A stretch of DNA of 6,396 bases from JBEIHX01 sp044375455. GTDB lineage: Bacteria; Pseudomonadota; Alphaproteobacteria; Caulobacterales; Aquidulcibacteraceae. Of the stretch, positions 1 to 5,236 are shown in pieces. The stretch lies in the NCBI GenBank assembly GCA_044375455.1, contig JBILMQ010000209.1:1-6396 (forward strand). Reading direction: 5' to 3'. The notes under the pieces were generated by a model that searched no databases, was not told the origin of the DNA, and worked only from the letters and a program-made list of their open reading frames with translations. Numbering within the stretch: position 1 is the first letter of the stretch; the number at the start of each line of letters is the position of its first letter. A program made the translations under genes and the position numbers.

Positions 1-2
1 TC

Positions 3-314
3 GAGGAGGCTGCTTGCCGCGAGGCGCGTGAGGAGGCCTGTGCAGACATTGAGGTGGATCGTTTGCTCGCCGTGTATTCGATCCCCCGGATCAGCCAGGT
101 TCAGCTTATGTTCCGCGCACGACTCACATCACCGGACGTTCGCCCCGGTCCGGAGAGCGCCGAGGTAGCCCTCGTTCGATGGGCCGATCTTCCCTGGCAG
201 GACCTTGCTTTCCCATCCGTACACTGGGCATTAAACCAATTTGACGCGGTGCGAGGGCGCTCAGATTTCGCCCCGTTCGCCAACCCACCCGGGTCTGAAC
301 ATATGGTGCGCTAG
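3..314 (+). CDS. Nudix hydrolase, C-terminal part (partial, runs off left edge)
   Basis: The reading frame is open from the left edge to the TAG at 312-314. The first visible residues carry the second half of a Nudix box: an E-E-A-A-C lead followed by REAREEACA, which matches R-E-U-x-E-E-x-G-U with Cys in place of the usual Gly. Related family members also lack that Gly and often have Asn there. The glutamates are the Mg2+ ligands that let these enzymes cleave nucleoside diphosphates linked to another group. After the box come the family-typical QVQLMFRARL strand, a PGPES-E turn, a WADLPW segment and LAFPSVHWAL. This pattern resembles the ADP-ribose pyrophosphatase-like Nudix proteins (COG1051 type), which often have an N-terminal zinc ribbon; that part would lie outside the window. 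The true start is upstream, and the GTG at 54 lies inside the domain. The substrate cannot be assigned. No partner gene follows, and the next 500 bases are non-coding. Confidence 0.85.
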   Translation, partial: EEAACREAREEACADIEVDRLLAVYSIPRISQVQLMFRARLTSPDVRPGPESAEVALVRWADLPWQDLAFPSVHWALNQFDAVRGRSDFAPFANPPGSEHMVR

Positions 315-442
315 CGCCGCGAAGTCGTAATGTTAGCCTGACTTTGAACCCTCGGTATCCTGCCTCGCACAGACATCTGTCCAACGGCCGCGCGGGCGCG
401 GTGTTTCATGTCCGTCGTTTGGTCGCTGTTGATGCTGGTCCC

Positions 443-508
443 CCCTGATACTGCTGCCCTGATACTGCTGCCCTGATACTGCTGCCCTGATACTGCTGCC
501 CTGATACT
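443..508. repeat. 14-bp tandem repeat, about 4.7 copies
   Basis: The unit CCCTGATACTGCTG begins at 443, 457, 471, 485 and 499. The first four copies are identical and the fifth matches over its first 10 bases before decaying. Because 14 is not a multiple of 3, each copy shifts the reading frame, so the array is unlikely to be protein-coding on either strand. It lies between the Nudix gene and the integrase. It could be a variable-number tandem repeat or a set of protein-binding iterons. Copies are directly adjacent with no spacers, so it is not a CRISPR array. Confidence 0.95.
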
Positions 509-517
509 TCTCCCTGG

Positions 518-540
518 GGCCGCCGTCCAAAGCGGCGGCC
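518..540. other. Strong GC-rich hairpin in intergenic region
   Basis: GGCCGCCG (518-525) and CGGCGGCC (533-540) form a perfect 8-bp stem with a 7-nt loop (TCCAAAG). No T-run follows on either strand, so it is not a canonical intrinsic terminator. It lies just past the tandem repeat and before the AT-rich integrase leader. It could be a factor-dependent terminator for the Nudix gene, a regulatory hairpin or a recombination site component; the sequence does not decide. Confidence 0.6.
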
Positions 541-767
541 TCTCGGTCGTCGACCTTCGGAAACGGAATCCAAATCAGCAGACTTTTCGCGCTTTGTCGC
601 ATATTGTCGGAACTTGCTACAGATTTGAATATTAGCGCTTTTCATTTTTGTCTCGTCACCTCTAGAAATCTCTGTTTGTCAGGATTTTTTATCCTCCAGG
701 TGTCAATAAGGTGTCTAGAAACGACCTTGGGATTGTGCTTGGATCGTTCGGCGCGCCTCTGGTGTCT

Positions 768-781
768 GTTGACTTTTCAAC
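768..781. other. Short inverted repeat in integrase leader
   Basis: GTTGA (768-772) and TCAAC (777-781) form a perfect 5-bp inverted repeat around CTTT. It sits about 60 bp before the proposed integrase start, among the GGTGTC repeats. It could be a half-site pair for a regulator, but it is short enough to be chance. Confidence 0.25.
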
Positions 782-830
782 GACTTGCGACGCAGCGAAA
801 AATCCGCCCCGGCGTCGGGCGCTGCAGCTT

Positions 831-835
831 TGGAG
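831..835 (+). promoter_or_regulatory. Ribosome binding site of the integrase
   Basis: TGGAG lies 8 nt upstream of the GTG at 844. This spacing is the main reason for choosing GTG 844 over the far upstream TTG at 604 that also opens the frame. Confidence 0.6.
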
Positions 836-843
836 TCCGCCAG

Positions 844-2088
844 GTGTCTAGCAAGGCCCTAAGCACGAAGATCACAAAGCGGGTTGTTGATGGGCTTGCG
901 CCGCATTCTTCCGGCGTCGCCCGGGTGATGGCCTGGGATTCCGAAATGCGCGGCTTCGGCGTGCGCGTGCATCCCACCGGTCGGCGCACTTACATCGTCA
1001 AATACCGCCGCGCCGGCCGCGACCAGACCTTCACGATCGGCGAGCACGGCAAGTTCACCGCCGAACAAGCCCGCATCCGAGCCCGCGACATTCTCAATGC
1101 CGTCGCCTCAGGCGATGATCCGAACACGGAAAAGCAGGACGCGCGCGCGGCGATCACCGTCAATGATCTTATCGAAACCTGGCTCCGCGACGGGCCGATC
1201 GCGCGGCCGAACAAGCGCGCCTGGTCCTGGGCGACTGACAAGTCGCGCCTTCTGCGCCACGCCAGCCCCACAATCGGGCGGCTGCTCGTGCGCGAAGTAA
1301 CCCGCAAGGACATCGAGCGAATGCAGGCGCGCATCGCTGCGGGCGATACCGCCATTGATACGCGCACGGGCAAACGCGGCCGCGCTATTGCCACCGGTGG
1401 ACGCCTGGTCGCAGGCAACACGGTTGTGTGCGTCTCGGCCATTTTTGGCTGGGCCGTGGAACAGGGCCTGGCTGCCACCAACCCCTGCCTCGGTGTCCGC
1501 CGCGCCAAAGCTGAACCGCGCACGCGCTTTTTAACGCGCGCGGAAACGGACGCGCTCATTGCAGCGCTCGCCGACATGGAGCGAGAACACGTGTTGCTGC
1601 CGGCCCACGCCGACGCCATTCGGCTGCTGCTGCTCACCGGCGCGCGCAAATCGGAAATCCTTGGCCTGCGCTGGTCAGAGATCGACCTCGAACGCCGTTG
1701 GATCAAGCTTCCGGCAGTACGCTCAAAGACCGGCGCCCGCGAACCCATCCGACTCGCTGAAGCCTCAGTGGACATTCTGTTGCGCCAGAAGCGCAACACC
1801 GACTTCGTCTTCCCGGCCGATAGCACCGCGGGCCACATGATCGGCCTGCCCCGCGCCTGGGAACGCGTGCGCGCCCGCGCCGGCCTTGATGACGTCCGCC
1901 TGCATGACCTCCGCCACAACGTCGCCAGTGTTGCGGTCAGCCAAGGCGCCTCCCTCTACCTCACCGGCAAAATGCTGGGGCACCGCAATGCTGCGACAAC
2001 GCAACGTTACGCACATGTGGCGGATGATCCGCTGCAGCGGGTGGTCGACCTTGTCGCGAAGGAAATTCTTGGGGCGAAGGGTGGTTGA
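844..2088 (+). CDS. Tyrosine recombinase / site-specific integrase
   Basis: This 414-residue protein is a phage/island-type tyrosine integrase that would catalyse insertion and excision of a mobile element through a covalent 3'-phosphotyrosine intermediate. Residues about 8-90 form the N-terminal arm-binding domain (DUF4102 type), with KITKRVVDGL, a FGVRVHPTGRRTYIVKYR strand pair and a TIGEHGKFTAEQAR segment. Residues about 105-225 are the SAM-like core-binding domain. The catalytic domain follows with all expected residues: R268 in TGARKSEI, K295 in the SKTGAR hairpin, H354 and R357 in LHDLRH, H380 in LGHRN and the nucleophile Y389 in QRYAHV. The frame is open back to a TTG at 604, but that extension shows no domain, is AT-rich and lacks a ribosome site, while GTG 844 has TGGAG 8 nt upstream. 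The length suits the family. It lies tail to tail with an IS110 transposase. The att site and the rest of the element were not identified. Confidence 0.93.
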   Translation: MSSKALSTKITKRVVDGLAPHSSGVARVMAWDSEMRGFGVRVHPTGRRTYIVKYRRAGRDQTFTIGEHGKFTAEQARIRARDILNAVASGDDPNTEKQDARAAITVNDLIETWLRDGPIARPNKRAWSWATDKSRLLRHASPTIGRLLVREVTRKDIERMQARIAAGDTAIDTRTGKRGRAIATGGRLVAGNTVVCVSAIFGWAVEQGLAATNPCLGVRRAKAEPRTRFLTRAETDALIAALADMEREHVLLPAHADAIRLLLLTGARKSEILGLRWSEIDLERRWIKLPAVRSKTGAREPIRLAEASVDILLRQKRNTDFVFPADSTAGHMIGLPRAWERVRARAGLDDVRLHDLRHNVASVAVSQGASLYLTGKMLGHRNAATTQRYAHVADDPLQRVVDLVAKEILGAKGG

Positions 2089-2104
2089 GCAGAAGGCAGC
2101 TCAA
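2085..2104. terminator. Hairpin overlapping the integrase stop codon
   Basis: TTGAGC (2085-2090) and GCTCAA (2099-2104) are perfect 6-bp inverted repeats around an 8-nt loop; the integrase TGA lies inside the left arm. No T-run follows, so if it ends transcription it would be weak or factor-dependent. A second GC stem, CGGCGG (2146-2151) with CCGCCG (2163-2168), follows about 40 bp later. Confidence 0.25.
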
Positions 2105-2456
2105 TCCTATCAACGGCCGTCTGCGCCTACCCACCCGTTCTGAGACGGCGGATTTCCGCTGACCGCCGCTTTCCGACATGTGTGGACGGCCCCGCCGTTG
2201 CAAGGAAAATCTGCTAGGAAAGGTGTCTGCCGCGCGGGTCGGGTGCTGACATGTGTCCGGCCTCGATAAAGCGGCGCACAGGTCCGCGGGCCCTTATGGT
2301 GTTCGACGGATCGGGTCCAAAACATTCCGGCGCGCTTTGAAGCGCCAAGTCGGAAACTGGTTTTCCTGATCCGGCCTGTTGACCGTTGCGCCATAACCTT
2401 TCTTTGTCGACCTTCATTCGCCCCGGTGAGCGACCTTGCCGATCCGTTCCGCTTCC
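2089..2456. other. Gene-free gap between integrase and IS110 transposase
   Basis: I see no credible gene in these 368 bases; short open frames on the minus strand show no recognisable domain. What is present: GACATGTGT repeated at 2175-2183 and 2248-2256, each followed within 4 bases by GGCC; a fifth AGGTGTC at 2221-2227; and two adjacent small hairpins, GCGCTT-TG-AAGCGC (2332-2345) and GGAAA-CTGGT-TTTCC (2352-2366). The right part probably includes the 3' (right) end of the IS110 element, which in the IS1111 subgroup can carry the guide RNA. The exact end was not located. Confidence 0.5.
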
Positions 2457-3485
2457 TTAAGCGGCGGCGATCGGCGAAGCCCTATAGTCTTCCTTCTTCC
2501 TCAACATGGCCCAGACGATCCGCGCCATCTTGTTGGCAAGGGCGACGGCGACGAGTTTCGGCGGTTTCCGCGCGGCCAATGTTCCAAGCCAAGAGCCCGC
2601 GTGTTCCGGCTTTCGGCCCAATGCGCGCACGACGCTGGTCGCGCCGATGATCAATAATCGGCGCAAAATCTCGTTGCCCGCTTTCGTGATCGCGCCGAGC
2701 CTCTCATTTCCGCCTGTCGAATTTTGACGCGGCGCCAGTCCGAGCCAGGCGGCGAAATGACGCCCATTTTCAAAACATTCCGCCGGTGGCGCGAGCGCCG
2801 TGATCGCTGTGGCGATCATCGGTCCAATGCCGGGCACGCCCATCAGCCGACGCGTGTCTTCATTGTCCTTAGCGCGGCGGCCGATTTCTTTTTCGATCGC
2901 AGCGATTTCCGCCAACAAAGCGCGCAGGCTTGCGATGAGCGATTTCAAAGCCTTCATTGCAGCATTGGGAAGATCGGCGTCTTCGCTTTCCAGCCAAGCG
3001 ACCAGGCGCTCGACATGCATGGCGCCTTTGGGCGCAACAACGCCGAATTCAGCGCAATGGCCGCGCAGCGCGTTGATTAATTGCGTGCGCTGACGAACAC
3101 GTAGATCACGTGCGCGAAACGCCAATGCATCGCCTTGCTCGTTCGCCGATTTCGGTCGAACGAAGCGCATGTTGGGGCGGATTGCGGCCTCGCAGATTAC
3201 TTCGGCGTCGGCCGCGTCATTCTTCTGGCGTTTGATGAAGGGCTTCACATAGGCGGCCGGAATCAATTTCGTGTCATGCCCCAGCCGGGCGATCTCGCGC
3301 GCCCAGAAATGGGCGCCGCCGCACGCCTCCATGACCACCAGCGTCGTTGGCTGCGACGCGAAAAAGGCGAGCACTTTCTCGCGGCGCAAAGTGCGGCGCT
3401 CGGCGCAACGGCCTTTCTCGTCCACCACGTGAACCTGAAAACTGGACTTCGCCAAATCCAGCCCAATCATGCTAACCTCTTTCAA
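2457..3485 (-). CDS. IS110-family transposase, intact
   Basis: This 342-residue DEDD transposase would catalyse excision and insertion of its IS as a circular intermediate, working in IS110 systems with a guide (bridge/seeker) RNA. The N-terminal RuvC-like domain shows the acidic tetrad D10 (IGLDLAK), E53 (VMEACGG), D90 and D93 (KNDAADAE). A helical middle, about 130-205, is followed by the C-terminal Transposase_20 domain. That domain has the helix-hairpin-helix-like VPGIGPMIATAITA at about 216-229 and the conserved serine S255 in NSTGG. No frameshift or stop is seen and the length is normal, so the copy is potentially active. Two starts are possible. The TTG at 3485 gives MKEVSMIGLDLAK, which from memory of related transposases fits their N-terminus. 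The ATG at 3470 gives MIGLDLAK and has AGAGG at 3476-3480, 5 nt upstream. The gene is convergent with the integrase and is preceded by a structured leader. Confidence 0.95.
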   Translation of the reverse strand: MKEVSMIGLDLAKSSFQVHVVDEKGRCAERRTLRREKVLAFFASQPTTLVVMEACGGAHFWAREIARLGHDTKLIPAAYVKPFIKRQKNDAADAEVICEAAIRPNMRFVRPKSANEQGDALAFRARDLRVRQRTQLINALRGHCAEFGVVAPKGAMHVERLVAWLESEDADLPNAAMKALKSLIASLRALLAEIAAIEKEIGRRAKDNEDTRRLMGVPGIGPMIATAITALAPPAECFENGRHFAAWLGLAPRQNSTGGNERLGAITKAGNEILRRLLIIGATSVVRALGRKPEHAGSWLGTLAARKPPKLVAVALANKMARIVWAMLRKKEDYRASPIAAA

Positions 3486-3556
3486 GGACGGTCCCTTTCT
3501 ACTTGCGACTCAACACCGCCAAGTATGGCGCATCGACGCCGCTCAAGGGGCCGTCC
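3486..3556 (-). promoter_or_regulatory. Long imperfect inverted repeat in the IS110 transposase leader
   Basis: GGACGGTCCCTT (3486-3497) and AAGGGGCCGTCC (3545-3556) pair over 12 bp with one mismatch, enclosing 47 nt. Inside lies a second perfect hairpin, CGCCA-AGTA-TGGCG (3517-3530). The outer stem abuts the TTG at 3485, and on the transposase strand its 3' arm contains AAGGGA, a possible ribosome site for that TTG. A fold that hides the ribosome site is a known way for IS elements to limit transposase expression from outside promoters. It could instead be part of the IS110 guide RNA, which in the IS110 subgroup lies upstream of the transposase. Pairing is seen; function is inferred. Confidence 0.5.
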
Positions 3557-3772
3557 ACCCCATCATTCCGGCCTATTCAGCGAGTTTAGGTGTCAGGCTC
3601 TTTGCTTCGGTTCGAACTTCCGGCCGCCAGTGATACGCGCCTACGTCGCGTTCCGATTGGGATGCCCGCCCCTCCACCGCGCAAGCCAACCAGCGAAAGC
3701 CATTCGGTAGCGCGGCGCGCTGCGTTAGTGTAAATCCTTAAGCTGGTTTCAAGCAGGCTTTTGGGGGCGGCG
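3557..3772. other. Intergenic region right of the IS110 leader
   Basis: No gene was recognised in this stretch of about 216 bases. It holds the candidate IS end at 3567-3577, another AGGTGTC at 3588-3594 and the 8-bp palindrome GTTCGAAC at 3610-3617. No clear promoter for the following small gene was found; a TAAATC at 3731-3736 has no matching -35 at a usual spacing. Confidence 0.4.
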
Positions 3773-3988
3773 ATGAAGCGGATTGGCTTTACATTTTTTG
3801 CGGCGTTGCTTGTGGCGCAAGGTGCGCTGGCGCAACCGCGAGCGGACATGCGCCTGGGGTGGATGAGCGAGGCCGAGGAGATTGAGCTCTCCGGCAATCT
3901 CGGCGAGGCGCGCACCGGGATTCGCAACATCGCCATCGACTTTCACCCCGTCCAAGTTCTGATCATTCATATGACACGACTTATGTGA
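3773..3988 (+). CDS. Small predicted exported protein, possibly a truncated N-terminus
   Basis: This 71-residue frame has no family I recognise. From the ATG at 3773 it begins with a clear Sec-type signal peptide: basic MKR, a hydrophobic core at residues 4-15 (IGFTFFAALLVA) and a likely cut after ALA at 18-20, leaving QPRAD at the mature start. A TTG at 3761 in the same frame would only add four residues (MGAA) before it. The upstream GGGGG at 3763-3767 is a weak ribosome site. The mature part is acidic at about 34-40 (SEAEEIE). Codons are GC-ending up to about 3950, but the last 10 or so (CTG ATC ATT CAT ATG ACA...) are not. This suggests that the original gene has been cut and the frame now runs into unrelated DNA. 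Its position beside an IS and about 150 bp from the convergent GST gene fits a gene remnant. It could also be a genuine small periplasmic protein. Confidence 0.4.
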   Translation: MKRIGFTFFAALLVAQGALAQPRADMRLGWMSEAEEIELSGNLGEARTGIRNIAIDFHPVQVLIIHMTRLM

Positions 3989-4138
3989 TTAAATGATTGG
4001 CCCGTAAACTGAAGCCGGCGCAGCGCCTGCACAAAAAGTTCAAGAGGGTAATCGCGGCCACACCTGACCGGCGGTTGTGAAATGCAAGACGGCCCAGGGC
4101 TTCATTCGCTCTGCTGCACCAGCACACTTTGAATCTGG
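3989..4138. other. Intergenic gap between the small exported ORF and the GST-like gene
   Basis: This 150-base gap separates two converging genes. It holds a compact palindrome, GGCGC-A-GCGCC (4017-4027), and no run of T on either strand that would make it a convincing terminator. Nothing else was recognised. Confidence 0.4.
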
Positions 4139-5224
4139 TTATCGCTGTGACCACTGCCGATTCACCGACCGTGTGTTGTGCGGACGCGGCGCCACGTCTT
4201 GGGGCTGCGCCAGAAGAACCTGCGATTTTTGCCCCATCGCGAGTTCCACAGCAGCCATGCTGGCCTCATCCAAAGCCTGAAACGCCCGTTGCAACGTCGC
4301 CAGGCAATGCGCGCGATAGGGATTGGGGGGCGCTTCAAACGTCGCGCCATTGGCGATAAAGCGAACGCGCCTTTCGCCGTGGCTGACGGCGCGCGCATTG
4401 GCCGCGAGATAGGGCAGATAATCCCCCGTCACGATGCGAAGAATCGCGCCCAGATCGGCGGGCGCTGCGGCAATCTCAGACGCGGTCGCCAGTGAAGCGG
4501 GCGTTGAGGCCCACAGCCGCGCAGTCCATGCCAGGATGTTCGCGCCCTTCTCGCGCAGCATGGCGGCGGGCGTCGGGTCGCTGGAGAAATGCCGAAAGAA
4601 AGGGCCAAACAGGCCAAAATCCGCTTCGCATGGGCGTTGACCCAAAAGGAAGGGGCGTGTGGCCAACACCGGCTCGAGCGCTTCAATCACGCTGATATAA
4701 AGGGCCTCGATGGCGGCGCGGTTTGCCGATGTCACCCCGTCGCCATTCAGATAGACACGTCGCTGCCGGGCCAGGATCAGCCTGCGCCGGAACCACAATG
4801 GCGCGGGCACATCGCGCAACATGGTGCGCGCCAACTGGGCGCTCATCAGGCGCGCATCATCATCAAACGCCCACCGGTAATAGAGCGCCGGGCGCCACAA
4901 CCACTCGTCGAAGAAATCCTCCAGCAGCAGGCTGATGAATCGCGCCGCCGCGCTGACAGGGCGAATAGAGGGGGATGGCTGTTCGGATTCATAATGCGCA
5001 ATAATCGCACTGGTGTCGGTGAGCCACGATCCATCCGCGCGCTCGACCTGCGGCATTTGGGCGATCCCGGTCGCCTTGGCGCAGCGGCGAAAATCAGCGG
5101 TGTCCATCTCAACAAATATGTAGGCTACGCCCTTGCATCGGAAATAGGCCTCGAGCTTTCCGGTGAAATAGGACAGCCGCAATCCATGCAGCCGCAACAC
5201 GTCCACGCCGCTCGAACTGGTCAT
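4139..5224 (-). CDS. Glutathione S-transferase family protein with C-terminal extension
   Basis: This 361-residue cytosolic protein has a GST fold. The N-terminal thioredoxin-like domain (about 8-80) shows the cis-proline P58 in IAQMPQV and the glutathione-binding-like DTSAI at 70-74, where many GSTs have ES-AI. The all-helical C-terminal domain (about 92-235) includes the helix-6 N-cap aspartate D202 in PCEADFGLFG. About 120 further residues follow, with GDYLPYLAANA and a PPNPYRAHCLATLQ segment, a pattern I associate with an extended bacterial GST subfamily; a usual GST is about 200-230 residues. No catalytic Cys, Ser or Tyr is obvious at the N-terminus, so the reaction is unknown. The frame is open to a TTG at 5239, but that would overlap the sulfatase stop. 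ATG 5224 has AAAGG 7 nt upstream (5232-5236) and is preferred. It starts 11 nt after the sulfatase stop, so the two are very likely cotranscribed and perhaps translationally coupled. No clear terminator follows. Confidence 0.85.
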   Translation of the reverse strand: MTSSSGVDVLRLHGLRLSYFTGKLEAYFRCKGVAYIFVEMDTADFRRCAKATGIAQMPQVERADGSWLTDTSAIIAHYESEQPSPSIRPVSAAARFISLLLEDFFDEWLWRPALYYRWAFDDDARLMSAQLARTMLRDVPAPLWFRRRLILARQRRVYLNGDGVTSANRAAIEALYISVIEALEPVLATRPFLLGQRPCEADFGLFGPFFRHFSSDPTPAAMLREKGANILAWTARLWASTPASLATASEIAAAPADLGAILRIVTGDYLPYLAANARAVSHGERRVRFIANGATFEAPPNPYRAHCLATLQRAFQALDEASMAAVELAMGQKSQVLLAQPQDVAPRPHNTRSVNRQWSQR

Positions 5225-5231
5225 CGCTGGG

Positions 5232-5236
5232 CCTTT
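5232..5236 (-). promoter_or_regulatory. Ribosome binding site of the GST-like gene, touching the sulfatase stop
   Basis: On the minus strand AAAGG lies 7 nt before the ATG at 5224, and its first base is the last base of the sulfatase TGA (5236-5238). This decides the GST start and suggests that ribosomes ending on the sulfatase could restart on the next gene. Confidence 0.55.

Larger units (their letters stand above)
699..848 (+). promoter_or_regulatory. Cluster of four GGTGTC direct repeats upstream of integrase
   Basis: GGTGTC occurs at 699-704, 710-715, 761-766 and 843-848, all in the same orientation. The copies at 709-718 and 842-851 share the 10-mer AGGTGTCTAG, and those at 696-704 and 840-848 share the 9-mer CCAGGTGTC. 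The last copy overlaps the proposed GTG start of the integrase. Start-to-start spacings are 11, 51 and 82 bp. A separate 8-mer, TCTAGAAA, is repeated at 661-668 and 714-721, and a hairpin AGGAT-TTTTT-ATCCT lies at 681-695. Directly repeated short sites beside an integrase gene are what arm-type integrase sites or an autoregulatory operator would look like. That role is inference; the repeats themselves are seen directly. No convincing -35/-10 promoter pair was found here. Confidence 0.4.
2370..3577 (-). mobile_element. IS110-family insertion sequence (ends tentative)
   Basis: The intact transposase fixes the element between about 2457 and 3485; the ends are a guess. IS110 elements lack long terminal inverted repeats and are flanked by short core sequences shared between the two ends. 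TCCGGCCTRTT occurs at 2370-2380 and 3567-3577 (10 of 11 identical), giving an element near 1.2 kb, a usual IS110 size. A competing 9-bp match, CATTCCGGC at 2323-2331 and 3564-3572, would give about 1.25 kb. Matches this short are expected fairly often by chance between two 300-bp regions, so neither boundary is secure. Confidence 0.35.

Noticed and set aside
443..508. CRISPR-like array
   Set aside because: Units are only 14 bp and directly adjacent with no unique spacers; no cas gene is nearby.
518..540. Intrinsic terminator of the Nudix gene
   Set aside because: The stem is strong but no T-run follows on either strand, and it lies about 200 bp past the stop codon.
769..774. TTGACT as a sigma70 -35 box for the integrase
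   Set aside because: No TATAAT-like -10 lies 16-18 bp downstream; the sequence there is GC-rich.
990..1919. 309-codon open frame on the minus strand
   Set aside because: It is antisense to the catalytic and arm-binding domains of the integrase, has an Arg/Ser-rich shadow composition and shows no domain.
2110..2417. Two overlapping minus-strand frames after the transposase (94 and 67 codons)
   Set aside because: Both are Arg/Pro/Gly-rich, show no domain and overlap each other in different frames, as expected for GC-rich non-coding DNA. A weak chance remains that one is a degraded gene.
3498..3544. Specific bridge-RNA guide loops matching the candidate IS core
   Set aside because: I looked for complementarity between the loop sequences and the TCCGGCCTRTT flanks and saw no convincing match, so no guide assignment is made.
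3605..3625. tRNA T-arm-like GGTTCGAAC, suggesting a tRNA or att site
   Set aside because: The flanking bases do not pair as a T-stem on either strand, the invariant G53-C61 pair is lost on the plus strand, and no acceptor, D or anticodon arm can be found. It is simply the palindrome GTTCGAAC.
3135..3710. 191-codon open frame on the plus strand crossing the transposase start
   Set aside because: Most of it is antisense to the IS110 transposase N-terminus with its intact DEDD residues, and it has no recognisable domain.
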